From Myroides fluvii (lineage in GTDB: Bacteria; Bacteroidota; Bacteroidia; Flavobacteriales; Flavobacteriaceae), in the NCBI RefSeq assembly GCF_009792295.1, contig NZ_CP039934.1:1260501-1324500 (forward strand): a stretch of 64,000 nucleotides of DNA. The letters are read 5' to 3'. Below the pieces are notes generated by a model. The model did not search any database. It saw only the letters and a list, made by a program, of their open reading frames with translations, and was not told the origin of the DNA. Of this stretch, positions 35,190-44,789 are shown in pieces (position 1 is the first letter of the stretch; each line of letters starts with the position of its first letter). The position numbers and the translations under genes were made by a program.

Positions 35190-37513
35190 TAACGAATAAT
35201 CATCAGTTTTTTAACCTTAGTATTGGTGTTATCAGCCGAAGATACCATAATCAAATACACCCCTGAAGCAACTTTTTTACCATTAAATGCGTGCGTATCC
35301 CAAACGACTGTTCCTCCATTTGACGTCGTTTCAAAGACGAGATTTCCTTCAATATCCGCAATTTTCACCACCGATCGATCCATCAAACCTACGATGCGAA
35401 CTTCTCCTAAAAATTCTGGACGAACGGGATTAGGGTAGGCATAAAAAGAACTATTGGTCTCTTGCCCTTCAGAGGTATTGCCCATAAAAGAAACCACCCC
35501 TAAATCAGTAGCAAAGAACACTTCCCCTGACAAAGGATCTGTGGCAATATCATTGATTGTATTACTAGGTAAGGGCGAATTTTCTTTGGTAAAATGAAAC
35601 AGAATTTTCTTGGCGTTTGAGGAAACTAAAAACACGCCCGCATCGGCAATTGCAACCCATTTTTGATTGGCTCCATCTACCTCAATTTTAGTAATATACT
35701 GTTGATAGAATAGCTCTTCTGCAATTCCGTTTTCTTCAATTACAATATTAGTGGGTTTCAAACTAGTCGTCTGTAAGAATTGATTGACATTTTGAATCAC
35801 ACGCAATCCTTTATCCGTTCCAATCCACAATTGGTTGTTTTTATCTAAAGCTAAGGCGCTAACATTATCCGAAGGAAGGTTTCCTAAATCCACGTTTAAG
35901 CTAGCCAAGCGGTTATTTTTTGTTTCATTAAATGCAGTTAATCCATCTTGTAGCGAAGGAATCCACTTCGTTTCGTTTTTATCGATTACTAAACGTCCAT
36001 AATTCCCGCGTTTATAATCAAACATGCCATAGGTCGAATAGTAAGACTGCCATTTTTGATTGGCATCCATCGTTTTTAAGGCACTGGACACGAAATTATT
36101 TGTCACCCATAATTTTCCTTGTTTGTCAAACACAACGCCATTCACGCGGACCGTTGCATAGCCAGAAGGAAAGGTAGGGTCACTGGGGTCAATTTCCATA
36201 TTTTCCAATCCTGTTGTACCTGTATTCTCGTGATTAAACAAAACCACATCACTCTCTTGGATGTTAGTGTTCTTCCACTTAATCTGCAAGAGTCCCGAAT
36301 GATACGATCCTACATAAAGTTCTTTGTTGTTTTTGGGATTCAGCGTTGCGTACGTCAGTGCACGTGCCTCCTTCAAGGCTCCAAAAGGAAGGAATTGCCA
36401 TCCGTTTTTCTTGCTGAAATAACTCAATCCTTTAGCCGCTAAAGTTGGCACATAAGGGTTATATGTGTTTTTGTCATACCCCCCACTGATAAACCACGTT
36501 CCTTCGCGTGTGGCTAAGAGCGAAAACACGCGATTAGATTCTGGTCCTTCTGGTGAAAGAGATTCCTTAGTCCCTGTTTGAGTTTGTTGAAAAAGCCCTG
36601 CCGAACTACTAGCAAAATAGTATACCCCTTTGACCTCTACTGCATCAGTCAAATTTCCGTGTTGAATCGTTGTTGTCAATTGATTTCCTGCTTGAAGTGT
36701 CAAAGCTTGGCTAGCAGTAATAATCATTAATTGTCCTAATTCATTTACATTAAATTGAACAATCGGCTGATTTACATCAACAACAGCAACTACTTGATTG
36801 GGTTGAACCAATTGATAAACCGTTGCTTCCTCTTTTGCACTCAAGAAAACCGTATCTCCTATCGCATAACCATGCTCCCATTTGGTTTGACTTTCCCAAT
36901 TCTTCCACTGTCTAAAGTCCACTTTATTCGGATTCTCCAATGTAATTTGCTTAATCCCTTCTGCTGTAATGGCCAATAGATCGCGATTGGTCGCAACTAA
37001 ATCCTTTACTACGCTATTCTTGCCATTTTCACCGATATAGTAACTATCACCAAACGTATTATCATTTAAATTAAATGCGCTAATTCCGTAATTAGTTGCT
37101 ATATACACCTGTCCTTTTACTTCTAAAAAAGCATTAATTCTACGCTCAAAAACCTGTAAAGAAGGCTTATTTTTAATATCAGATATCGTGCGTATACGAT
37201 CATTTCTCAGATCAAAAACCAATAAACTTCCATCCTCATTTCCTATTAATAATTTTTGATGAACCTCACTAAAATGAAGTGCTGTAATTGTACTGGTTTT
37301 TAATCCACTGATTGAATTGTAAACTTCTATTGTATGCTGATTTACAGAAAAACGCAACAAAGCCGAAGGAGTTGCCCCAAAAACAACATCGCGTCCTTTG
37401 GCAAGCGCCACTACTTCGGTATAAGAGAAATAACTATTCCACTTGTGATTATCCTGAGCGCTCAAACTCGTAACCAATAAAAGCAACAAATAAACGAAAG
37501 GCTTTGTTTTCAT
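35189..37513 (-). CDS. porZ: PorZ-like type IX secretion beta-propeller protein
   Basis: This 774-residue protein has a signal peptide (ending SLSAQ), two seven-bladed-type propeller regions made of two-component-regulator propeller repeats (for example LWIGTDKGLRVIQ and LLIGNEDGSLLVF), and a C-terminal type IX sorting domain (residues about 690-774: FYAYPNPVRPEF, then a GNLVFE strand and VASGVYLIMV). In Porphyromonas, PorZ sits on the surface and hands anionic LPS to the sortase PorU. Adjacency to recO is, as I recall, conserved in Flavobacteriaceae. Its -7 box is at 37534-37541. Confidence 0.87.
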   Translation of the reverse strand: MKTKPFVYLLLLLVTSLSAQDNHKWNSYFSYTEVVALAKGRDVVFGATPSALLRFSVNQHTIEVYNSISGLKTSTITALHFSEVHQKLLIGNEDGSLLVFDLRNDRIRTISDIKNKPSLQVFERRINAFLEVKGQVYIATNYGISAFNLNDNTFGDSYYIGENGKNSVVKDLVATNRDLLAITAEGIKQITLENPNKVDFRQWKNWESQTKWEHGYAIGDTVFLSAKEEATVYQLVQPNQVVAVVDVNQPIVQFNVNELGQLMIITASQALTLQAGNQLTTTIQHGNLTDAVEVKGVYYFASSSAGLFQQTQTGTKESLSPEGPESNRVFSLLATREGTWFISGGYDKNTYNPYVPTLAAKGLSYFSKKNGWQFLPFGALKEARALTYATLNPKNNKELYVGSYHSGLLQIKWKNTNIQESDVVLFNHENTGTTGLENMEIDPSDPTFPSGYATVRVNGVVFDKQGKLWVTNNFVSSALKTMDANQKWQSYYSTYGMFDYKRGNYGRLVIDKNETKWIPSLQDGLTAFNETKNNRLASLNVDLGNLPSDNVSALALDKNNQLWIGTDKGLRVIQNVNQFLQTTSLKPTNIVIEENGIAEELFYQQYITKIEVDGANQKWVAIADAGVFLVSSNAKKILFHFTKENSPLPSNTINDIATDPLSGEVFFATDLGVVSFMGNTSEGQETNSSFYAYPNPVRPEFLGEVRIVGLMDRSVVKIADIEGNLVFETTSNGGTVVWDTHAFNGKKVASGVYLIMVSSADNTNTKVKKLMIIR

Positions 37514-37533
37514 ACAGACGATTTACAATCAAG

Positions 37534-37541
37534 CAAATATA
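37534..37541 (-). promoter_or_regulatory. -7 box (TATATTTG) of porZ-recO
   Basis: TAnnTTTG match on the minus strand, 20 bases before the porZ start. No -33 match. Confidence 0.42.
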
Positions 37542-37779
37542 CTATTATCAAAAGAAATATTCGCGCCTTCTTTTATTTTTGGTTTATCCTTACGCTAAAC
37601 GCAACGCTTTGATTTTAAAACAACTCGATCAATTTTCGACAACAAGTCTTAAAAAAACAAGTACTAAAAGTTTGAGCTAAGCAAAAATGCACTACCTTCC
37701 ATCATAGAAAAACTTAACATAAAATCATTTCATTTAACAAGGAAGTTACAATTATGTCATTAATTAATAAAATACGTTT

Positions 37780-38865
37780 ATGAAACACACGCTTTCTCTA
37801 TATTTACTAGGACTTAGCCTCCTGTGTAGCAGTTGTATCAAAGAGGAAGAATTAGATACAAATGCCGACATATTAGAAGCTTATATTTCAAGCGAATACC
37901 TGAAAATGGATCCCATTATCACCAATACATCTGTTGAGTTTAGGGTTAAATCAAATATAGACTTAGAGCATCAGTCGCCATTTTTTATTATTTCACCCAA
38001 TGCGACGATGGATCCTCCCAATGGAGTAACGAGAAATTTCTCAACAGCACAAGAAGTCACCATCACAGCCCAAGATAAACGCTGGCAAAAGAAATACTTG
38101 GTTAGTTTTACTAGTGATGAATTGAGTACGTATTACGATTTCAACAATGCAGAATTAACCGATCGAGATCGTTACTATCGCTTTTATGAAATTAGCTCCA
38201 ACGGAGAAAAAATATACGATTGGGACAGCGGCAACCAGGGCTATGCAACCATTGCTGGTACTACTCCTGCAGAGGCTTATCCCACCACAATAGCACCAGG
38301 CCGCAAAGGAGGCTTAGCCGTTAAAATGCAAACCGTATATACCTCCAATTTTGCAGCGGCAACGGGAAATCCTATCGCTGCAGGGAACTTGTTTTTGGGT
38401 CAATTCAAACTCAATCCATTTAATACGCTAAAATCCACTCGTTTTGGACTTCCGTATGCTGGAGTTTTACCTCAAACGTTAAGAGGTGTCTATAAATACA
38501 CGGCTGGAAAAGTTGTAACAGATGAAGATTTTAATGAAGTACCAGGTGCCAAAGATTCTTTTGATGTCTATGCTATTATCTTTGAATTACAGAAAAAAGA
38601 CAATTATTTAACCGGAGATCACAATTTTTCCGACCCTCGCAATGTTGCTATTGCCCGTATTTCAGAACAAAATCGAAAGGAAACAACTACTTGGAGTACG
38701 TTTTCGATTCCATTTGAATTAATTCCTGGCAAAACCTATGATCCAAACAAAGATTATATGATTGCCCTTGTGATGACATCGAGTATTGATGGTGCTCTGT
38801 TTAAAGGAGCTATAGGAAGTACACTTTTAGTTGACGAAATAGAGTTAGTTTATGAAAAAGAATAA
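37780..38865 (+). CDS. PCMD-domain lipoprotein, copy 1
   Basis: This 361-residue lipoprotein has a cysteine at residue 19 followed by IKEEE, a good match to the surface-export signal (Lys plus two acidic residues) of Bacteroidota. Residues about 30-110 form an Ig-like N-terminal domain (EFRVKSNIDLEHQSPFFII). The C-terminal half is the PCMD type (putative carbohydrate metabolism domain), a beta jelly roll with GNLFLGQF, FDVYAIIFELQ, FSIPFELIPGKTYDP and the closing GAIGSTLLVDEIELVYE. The function is unknown. Its last 14 bases overlap the next gene, a barrel protein, so they form one unit. Confidence 0.88.
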   Translation: MKHTLSLYLLGLSLLCSSCIKEEELDTNADILEAYISSEYLKMDPIITNTSVEFRVKSNIDLEHQSPFFIISPNATMDPPNGVTRNFSTAQEVTITAQDKRWQKKYLVSFTSDELSTYYDFNNAELTDRDRYYRFYEISSNGEKIYDWDSGNQGYATIAGTTPAEAYPTTIAPGRKGGLAVKMQTVYTSNFAAATGNPIAAGNLFLGQFKLNPFNTLKSTRFGLPYAGVLPQTLRGVYKYTAGKVVTDEDFNEVPGAKDSFDVYAIIFELQKKDNYLTGDHNFSDPRNVAIARISEQNRKETTTWSTFSIPFELIPGKTYDPNKDYMIALVMTSSIDGALFKGAIGSTLLVDEIELVYEKE

Positions 38866-39670
38866 AATTATACCTTTATATTTTCTGTTGGTGAGCTTGT
38901 TTATCTTACCCAACAGCACATGGGCACAAGCCGTAGATACCTCAACAGCTGAGCCGACAAATGCCTCATCTTTTACGGCGTTTTTTACACAAAATACAGC
39001 CTATCAAGCCCGTGCACAATTTAGTCTTGGCGGAAGCACACCGCTGGGAATACCAGCGCAAATTAGAGAAATCAACAGCTACAATCCTACGTTGCAATTG
39101 GGACTTGAGGTTAACGCAACCAAATGGCTATCCGATGATCAAACTTGGGGAATTCGAACGGGATTGCGCTTTGAAGGCCGCGGCATGAAAACAGATGCCC
39201 GCGTAAAAAACTACTATACGCAAATTGACGGGGAAGAAGGCAAACAGACCAAAGGTTATTTTACAGGTAATGTAAAAACAAAAATGAAAAACTCCTACAT
39301 CACTTTCCCCGTGCTCGCTATTTATAGTGTCAACGAGAAATGGAACGTTTACGGCGGTTTCTACTTATCAGGCCTCATTGATGGAGATTTTACAGGTTAT
39401 GTATACGAAGGGGTATTACGTGAAGGTAATCCCATAGGAACACCCGTTGAGTTTGAAGGAGATGCCAAAGGAGAATACGATTTTTCCTCCGATTTAAATC
39501 GCTTTCAATGGGGAGCCGAAGTGGGCTTTGAATATAAAGTTAACAGTCAATTGCGCTTATTCTCCGACTTAAATTGGGGACTCAATGGTCTATTTAAAAA
39601 AGACTTTGAAGCCATTACCTTTAACATGTACAGCATTTATTTAAATTTTGGATTTGGTTATCAATTTTAA
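38852..39670 (+). CDS. Outer-membrane beta-barrel protein, copy 1
   Basis: This 272-residue protein has a signal peptide (ending TWAQA) and alternating strands typical of eight- to twelve-stranded porin-family barrels (QARAQFSLGG, YNPTLQLGLEV, WGIRTGLRFEGRG, WNVYGGFYLSGLIDG), ending in GFGYQF with a terminal Phe. The start lies 14 bases inside the PCMD gene, which means coupled translation. I infer that it forms an outer-membrane partner for the surface lipoprotein. No transport substrate can be named. Confidence 0.88.
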   Translation: MKKNKIIPLYFLLVSLFILPNSTWAQAVDTSTAEPTNASSFTAFFTQNTAYQARAQFSLGGSTPLGIPAQIREINSYNPTLQLGLEVNATKWLSDDQTWGIRTGLRFEGRGMKTDARVKNYYTQIDGEEGKQTKGYFTGNVKTKMKNSYITFPVLAIYSVNEKWNVYGGFYLSGLIDGDFTGYVYEGVLREGNPIGTPVEFEGDAKGEYDFSSDLNRFQWGAEVGFEYKVNSQLRLFSDLNWGLNGLFKKDFEAITFNMYSIYLNFGFGYQF

Positions 39671-39701
39671 AAACACCGTACGCTCTCATTTTTTACCTAC
39701 A

Positions 39702-39733
39702 GACTATAGTTCATCGACTATAGTCTTTTTTTT
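39702..39733 (+). terminator. Terminator after cassette copy 1
   Basis: GACTATAGT (39702-39710) pairs with ACTATAGTC (39717-39725), followed by eight T. It splits the two cassettes into separate transcripts. Confidence 0.85.
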
Positions 39734-39882
39734 GTTCCTAGCCTCAACTGCCTTTTAGTAATAAAAAGGCGTATTATCTTAATACTAGTAAAATAATTCA
39801 AGGTTTTTATTCATTTTAAGTACTAAAAATCCCAATACAACGATGCAAAAAGCAGAAAACGCGTATTCTCAACATTATAGCG

Positions 39883-39890
39883 TAATTTTG
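39883..39890 (+). promoter_or_regulatory. -7 box (TAATTTTG) before cassette copy 2
   Basis: TAnnTTTG match 63 bases before the second PCMD gene. No -33 element seen. Confidence 0.35.
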
Positions 39891-39953
39891 CAGAAACAAG
39901 GTTTTGTAATTGTTATGATTACATGATTAAAACATGAATAAACACTAATTTCA

Positions 39954-41081
39954 ATGATGAGAAATACATACTTTTTTCTTTTAACCCTTTTGATGGGGTT
40001 ATTTTTTTCATCTTGTATCAAAGATGAAGCATTAAATGCTGAAGCTGATATTGAAACGGCAAGCATCAGTTCCGAATTTTTATTATCGGCACCTACGATC
40101 TCCAATGACAAGATAACGTTCAGAGTATCAAAATCGTTAGATTTAACCCAAGTTGCTCCTGAATTCACCTTAACGAAAGGAGCTACTATTGTTCCAGCCC
40201 AGGGAACTGTTCGTGATTTCAGTCAAGGTCCGTTAACGTATCGCGTTACTTCTGAAAGTCAAAATTGGAGTAAGATGTACACCGTAGAATTTATCAATGC
40301 AGAAATTTCTACTATTTACCACTTCGAAACCTTCAGAGAAAAAGTTGGTGGTTTCTATGAAGCAGACTATTACCACACCATTTATGAAATGGGGGTAGAT
40401 AAAGACGGAAATGAAGTAAAACTATTTGATTGGGCGAGTGGAAATCCTGGCTATGTTTTGACTGACGGAAATCCGGACAATCCCAAAAAACCGAGTGATT
40501 TTCCTACGTCAGTAACGCAAGATGGCTTTATTGGTCACGGTATCAAACTAACGACTTTATCCACAGAACCACTAGGTCCTATAATGGGTAGTCCTTTAGC
40601 CGCAGGAAATTTATTTTTGGGTGATTTTGACTTAACTACTGCTGTTTCAAAACCCTTAAAGGGAACTAAATTCGGTTACAATTTCAACTATGAACCTACT
40701 GTTTTTAGAGGATTCTTCAAGTACACCAAGGGGAAAGAATTCCAAGTAAACAACAAAGAAAAAAATAAATTAAAAGAGGACCGTTGGGATGCCTATGCCA
40801 TTCTTTTTGAAGCTGACACCAATGACTTCTTATACGGTGATCACGATTTCGTCGATGAGAAAATCGTTTCAATAGCGCGTGTGCCAGAGACATTGAAAAA
40901 GGAAACGAATACTTGGACTCTATTTGAAATACCCTTTACTTATGTTGAGGGCAAACAATATGACAGCAAAAAGAAATACAAACTAGCTATTGTTTTCTCC
41001 TCTAGTGAAGAAGGTAGTTTGTTCAATGGAGCTATTGGAAGCACCCTATATATTGATGAAGTTGAAATTTTAAATAACTAA
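39954..41081 (+). CDS. PCMD-domain lipoprotein, copy 2
   Basis: This 375-residue paralogue of the 37780 gene has the same plan: signal peptide, lipidated Cys followed by IKDEA, N-terminal Ig-like domain (TFRVSKSLDLTQVAPEFTL), then the PCMD jelly roll (AAGNLFLGDFDL, YKGKE-type loop, RWDAYAILFEAD, FLYGDHDF, GAIGSTLYIDEVEIL). Conservation between the copies is highest in the C-terminal domain, and the middle region differs by several insertions. The barrel gene follows after 9 bases. Two ATG codons are adjacent at the start; either may be used. Confidence 0.88.
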   Translation: MMRNTYFFLLTLLMGLFFSSCIKDEALNAEADIETASISSEFLLSAPTISNDKITFRVSKSLDLTQVAPEFTLTKGATIVPAQGTVRDFSQGPLTYRVTSESQNWSKMYTVEFINAEISTIYHFETFREKVGGFYEADYYHTIYEMGVDKDGNEVKLFDWASGNPGYVLTDGNPDNPKKPSDFPTSVTQDGFIGHGIKLTTLSTEPLGPIMGSPLAAGNLFLGDFDLTTAVSKPLKGTKFGYNFNYEPTVFRGFFKYTKGKEFQVNNKEKNKLKEDRWDAYAILFEADTNDFLYGDHDFVDEKIVSIARVPETLKKETNTWTLFEIPFTYVEGKQYDSKKKYKLAIVFSSSEEGSLFNGAIGSTLYIDEVEILNN

Positions 41082-41090
41082 TTTAACTAG

Positions 41091-41870
41091 ATGAAAATGA
41101 GTATAAAATATAGCTATGCCCTATTGGTATTTTCTTTAGGCCTATCTACTTTTGCACAACAAAAAGAACCAAAAAACCAACATTTTTTCAATCACAATAC
41201 CACCTATCAAGTTCGCTCTCAATTTAGTATTGGAGGGGGGGCTCCCTTAGGTTTACCTCGTGAAATTCGCAAAGTAAAAAGCTACAATCCAACTTTACAG
41301 TTGGGAATGGAAGCCAATATAACCAAGTGGTTATCAGATGAACACAAATGGGGAGTTCGTTTGGGAGTTCGGGTAGAAGGAAAAGGGATGAAAACCGATG
41401 CCAGAGTAAAGGATTACGTAACCGAAATTAACTACAATGGTGCTTATGTTAAGGGGCACTTTACAGGAGATGTGAAAACCGAAATACGCAATACGTATTT
41501 AACTGTTCCTATTCTTGCTACCTACAACATCAACGACCAATGGAATGTATATGGAGGATTGTATTTTGCTACTGCCATCGACCGCTCTTTTGATGGGTAT
41601 GTATACGAGGGTTACTTGAGACAAACCGATCCTACTGGACAAAAATTAATATTTGAAGACGGGAAAAAAGCAGATTACGACTTCTCCAATCAAGTGAATA
41701 AGTTTCAATGGGGAACACAAATTGGAGCAGCGTGGAAACTCAATCAAAACTTTTTCTTATTTGCGGATGCAACCTATGGTTTCAACAGCCTTTTAGATCG
41801 AGATTTTGAAGCCATTTCCTTTACCATGCACAACATATACCTCAACTTAGGTTTTGGTTATCAGTTCTAA
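41091..41870 (+). CDS. Outer-membrane beta-barrel protein, copy 2
   Basis: This 259-residue paralogue of the 38852 gene has a signal peptide (ending LSTFAQ) and strand segments in the same order (YQVRSQFSIGGGAPLGLPREI, KSYNPTLQLGMEANITKWLSD, WGVRLGVRVEGKGMKTDARVKDY), ending again in GFGYQF. The blocks KTDARVK, YVYEG and FQWG are shared with copy 1. The pairing with a PCMD lipoprotein is kept in both copies, which argues that the two products work together at the outer membrane. Confidence 0.88.
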   Translation: MKMSIKYSYALLVFSLGLSTFAQQKEPKNQHFFNHNTTYQVRSQFSIGGGAPLGLPREIRKVKSYNPTLQLGMEANITKWLSDEHKWGVRLGVRVEGKGMKTDARVKDYVTEINYNGAYVKGHFTGDVKTEIRNTYLTVPILATYNINDQWNVYGGLYFATAIDRSFDGYVYEGYLRQTDPTGQKLIFEDGKKADYDFSNQVNKFQWGTQIGAAWKLNQNFFLFADATYGFNSLLDRDFEAISFTMHNIYLNLGFGYQF

Positions 41871-41874
41871 AAAA

Positions 41875-41907
41875 CAAAAAACTCGATCAATTAGATCGAG
41901 TTTTTTA
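41875..41907. terminator. Bidirectional terminator
   Basis: ACTCGATC (41881-41888) pairs with GATCGAGT (41894-41901), with A-tract and T-tract flanks, between convergent genes. Confidence 0.88.
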
Positions 41908-41923
41908 TTCTATTATATTTAGA

Positions 41924-43192
41924 TTACTTCAATACATGTTTAGCAACTTCTTTCGTTCCATCTATTTCCTTTTCATCAACAGACAATCCTAAGATCTCAG
42001 CAATCATTGGATAGATGTGTACATTCTCAAAAGATTCTATTGTATTTTTCACTTTGATATTCGGACCAACAGCCATAAATAGTGCATGCATTTCTTTCAC
42101 TTTTGCGGGGTCAAAACCATGACTACCTGCCAAAGGTCTATTCGTAAAGTAATACGGAGCATTTGCAGTAAGAACGATATCTCCTACTCGATTATAACGA
42201 TCATCTTTCGATCCGAAATGATATTCTTGAGGTAAATCATCTTTCAAATGCACCTCCATCAATTGAGGATCGATGGATTTTTTGATTTTATCATACCATG
42301 ATTTTATCTTTTTCGAATCTTTGATAAATAAACTTACGTACGTTCCATTAGAAGCCACTGCCATTTCCTTTTCATCAACTTCAAAAGGCAATTTTAATAG
42401 GGTTTTCTGATCCAATTTCAACATACCATGATCGGATACGATAATCAAATTAATGGGTAAACCAGAATCTTGAACCAACGTATACAATTTTTCCATCGCC
42501 TCATCCACATACTGTACTGCTTTCGTTGTTTCTTCAGCATCTGGGCCAAACTGGTGACCTGCATGATCCACATCTGGCATGTAGAACGTAATAAAATGTG
42601 GTCGTTTTTCCGCTGGTAATTTCAACCACTCTTTCACTTGCACTAAACGACTATCGATATCCGATTTTTCTGAATATTTATAATAATAAGTGGGCAATAC
42701 TTTTTGAATCGGCGCCTCAGATCCTGGCCAATAGTAACAAGCACTCAACATCCCTTGTTGCTCAGCTAACACCCATAATGGTGTACCACCATACCATTTT
42801 GCATTGGTTACGGCTTTGGCATTACCTAAAGAGTAACGATCCTCAGTGGTACGATCATACATGGTATTCCCTACTAAACCGTGATGTCCAGGATACATTC
42901 CTGTTACAATAGAATAATGATTGGGAAAGGTAACCGAAGGATACGAAGGAATCAGCGATGCTGCTTTCGTTCCTAAATCTGCAAATTTGGCTAAAAATTG
43001 TGCCTTGTGTTTTTCAATATAATCATAGCGAAAACCATCCAAGGAAACCAAAATAACATAGGGACTTTCTTCCTTTTTAGGATCATTTTTTCTTTCTTCT
43101 ATCACCATTTGCTTTTCTATTTCTTGAGCTTGTAAGGAAAAACTTCCTCCTACAAGAAATAAAGTCATGATGGATAATGCTAATTTTTTCAT
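41924..43192 (-). CDS. Type I phosphodiesterase / nucleotide pyrophosphatase family protein
   Basis: This 422-residue exported enzyme of the alkaline phosphatase superfamily has a signal peptide ending near residue 23 (LQAQ). The two-zinc site is visible: Asp52 in VSLDGFRYDY, the nucleophile Thr88 in PSVTFPNHYSIVTG, DVDHAGHQFGPD near residue 208, VSDHGM near 253, and GSHGFDP near 365. These match ecto-nucleotide pyrophosphatase/phosphodiesterases, which cut nucleotide phosphodiesters. The protein probably works in the periplasm; there is no lipobox. It is a single gene, convergent with the barrel gene. Confidence 0.92.
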   Translation of the reverse strand: MKKLALSIMTLFLVGGSFSLQAQEIEKQMVIEERKNDPKKEESPYVILVSLDGFRYDYIEKHKAQFLAKFADLGTKAASLIPSYPSVTFPNHYSIVTGMYPGHHGLVGNTMYDRTTEDRYSLGNAKAVTNAKWYGGTPLWVLAEQQGMLSACYYWPGSEAPIQKVLPTYYYKYSEKSDIDSRLVQVKEWLKLPAEKRPHFITFYMPDVDHAGHQFGPDAEETTKAVQYVDEAMEKLYTLVQDSGLPINLIIVSDHGMLKLDQKTLLKLPFEVDEKEMAVASNGTYVSLFIKDSKKIKSWYDKIKKSIDPQLMEVHLKDDLPQEYHFGSKDDRYNRVGDIVLTANAPYYFTNRPLAGSHGFDPAKVKEMHALFMAVGPNIKVKNTIESFENVHIYPMIAEILGLSVDEKEIDGTKEVAKHVLK

Positions 43193-43286
43193 GTTTACTG
43201 AAATTTATAATTTCAAATATCACTAGATAAATTCACTCCCACAAAGGAATTGTTTACTTTTAGCATTTAATTAAAAAATAAGCCAG

Positions 43287-44081
43287 ATGAAAACGATAGG
43301 CATATTAGGTTGTGGTTGGTTGGGTTTACACCTCAATCAACACCTTCAAGATAAACAGTACAACGTTAAAGGATCTACAACAAGTGAGGCTAAAATACCC
43401 GAATTAGAAGCTGCAGGCATCGATCCTTATCTTGTAAACTTACAAGATTTAGACGAAGCACAGCTCCGTGCTTTCCTAACAAACTTAGATTTAGTTGTGA
43501 TTACTATTCCACCCATACGAGGAGAAGAAAGCGATTTGTACGCTCGTAGTTTTGAGCGATTAGTCCCATACCTTCAACAACATGGCGTACAACAGGTCAT
43601 CATGATGAGCTCTGTTTCGGTTTATGCACCTGACGAACAAGAAGTAACAGAACAAAGTATAGCCTATAGCAATGATCCGACGAGCAAGCAGATTTTAGCC
43701 GCGGAGCAAGTATTACTCCAAGCGCGTGGAATTACGAGCTGTATTTTGCGTTTAGGTGGACTATTCGGTCCTGATCGAAAACCCGTGCGCTATATCATCA
43801 ATCGCGGTATCCTAGATAACCCTGATTTGCCCGTTAATATGATTCACATTCGCGACATCGTCCAATTTACAGCAGCTATAATTGCACAAGGTTTTACAGC
43901 GAATGAGGTATACAATTTGGTATCTCCTCATTACAAGAATCGCTTAGATTATTATACACAAGAGGCGGAAGAGCTTGATTTAATTTTACCTCCATTAGGA
44001 GAAAACGACAGAAAGACGCATCGCAAGATTACGGGAAATAAGATTGTACAACAAACGGGAATCCCCTACGAAAAGCTATAA
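43287..44081 (+). CDS. NAD(P)-binding epimerase-like protein (YeeZ type)
   Basis: This 264-residue Rossmann-fold protein has the dinucleotide motif GCGWLG at residues 8-13, MSSVSVYAPD near residue 110 (the short-chain dehydrogenase Ser position) and LRLGGLFGPDRKP near residue 157. The YxxxK catalytic pair is not clear. It resembles YeeZ-like and NAD-dependent epimerase/dehydratase proteins of unknown reaction. It is divergent from the phosphodiesterase gene and convergent with scoB. Confidence 0.85.
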   Translation: MKTIGILGCGWLGLHLNQHLQDKQYNVKGSTTSEAKIPELEAAGIDPYLVNLQDLDEAQLRAFLTNLDLVVITIPPIRGEESDLYARSFERLVPYLQQHGVQQVIMMSSVSVYAPDEQEVTEQSIAYSNDPTSKQILAAEQVLLQARGITSCILRLGGLFGPDRKPVRYIINRGILDNPDLPVNMIHIRDIVQFTAAIIAQGFTANEVYNLVSPHYKNRLDYYTQEAEELDLILPPLGENDRKTHRKITGNKIVQQTGIPYEKL

Positions 44082-44112
44082 AAAAAGGAGGTTTGAAACC
44101 TCCTTTTTTATT
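44081..44112. terminator. Bidirectional terminator
   Basis: AAAGGAGGTTT and AAACCTCCTTT pair around a single base, with A and T flanks, between the epimerase-like gene and scoB. Confidence 0.88.
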
Positions 44113-44768
44113 TAATCTAGTATCATTTCAGGAATATCTCCTTCAATAATTAGCTCTACTTCTGTTGCTTTGATAATATCTTCTACAGAAACACCTGGAG
44201 CTCTTTCTAACAATTTCATTCCATTAGGTGTAACCTCTAGCACAGCAAGTTCCGTCACAATCTTTTTCACACATCCTACACCTGTTAACGGCAACGAACA
44301 TGCTTTTAAGATTTTCGATTCACCTGCTTTATTCACGTGCATCATCGCTACAATAATATTTTCTGCTGAAGCAACTAAATCCATTGCTCCACCCATTCCT
44401 TTTACCATTTTTCCTGGAATTTTCCAGTTGGCGATATCTCCTTTTTCAGAAACTTCCATCGCACCTAAAATAGTTAAATCCACGTGTTTTCCTCTGATCA
44501 TTCCAAAACTCGTTGACGAATCAAAGAAGGATGCCCCTGGTAAGGTGGTTATCGTTTGTTTTCCTGCGTTAATTAAGTCCGCATCTTCATCTCCTTCAAA
44601 AGGGAATGGACCCATTCCTAAAACGCCATTTTCACTTTGAAAATCAACATTCATTCCTTCTGGTACATAATTAGCCACAAGTGTTGGAATTCCAATCCCT
44701 AGGTTTACAAAAAATCCATCTTGTAATTCTTTTGCAATTCGCTTTGCAATACCTACTTTATCTAACAT
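44112..44768 (-). CDS. scoB: 3-Oxoacid CoA-transferase subunit B
   Basis: This is the beta subunit of succinyl-CoA:3-ketoacid CoA-transferase or a related acyl-CoA:acetoacetate transferase. The 218 residues contain the catalytic Glu46 in [12 protein letters not shown], the [11 protein letters not shown] signature at residues 24-34, GMGGAMDLV near residue 125, and the C-terminal [13 protein letters not shown]. It lies 21 bases after scoA. Acetoacetate, one of its usual substrates, is also an end product of the tyrosine pathway started by hppD and hmgA in this window, which may be a metabolic link. Confidence 0.96.
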   Translation of the reverse strand: MLDKVGIAKRIAKELQDGFFVNLGIGIPTLVANYVPEGMNVDFQSENGVLGMGPFPFEGDEDADLINAGKQTITTLPGASFFDSSTSFGMIRGKHVDLTILGAMEVSEKGDIANWKIPGKMVKGMGGAMDLVASAENIIVAMMHVNKAGESKILKACSLPLTGVGCVKKIVTELAVLEVTPNGMKLLERAPGVSVEDIIKATEVELIIEGDIPEMILD

Positions 44769-44789
44769 AATTTCTCTTTAAACGGTTGG

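Noticed and set aside
44170..44640. 156-residue plus-strand frame opposite scoB
   Set aside because: It lies entirely within scoB, which has catalytic motifs throughout. The antisense product has no recognisable domain or signal.
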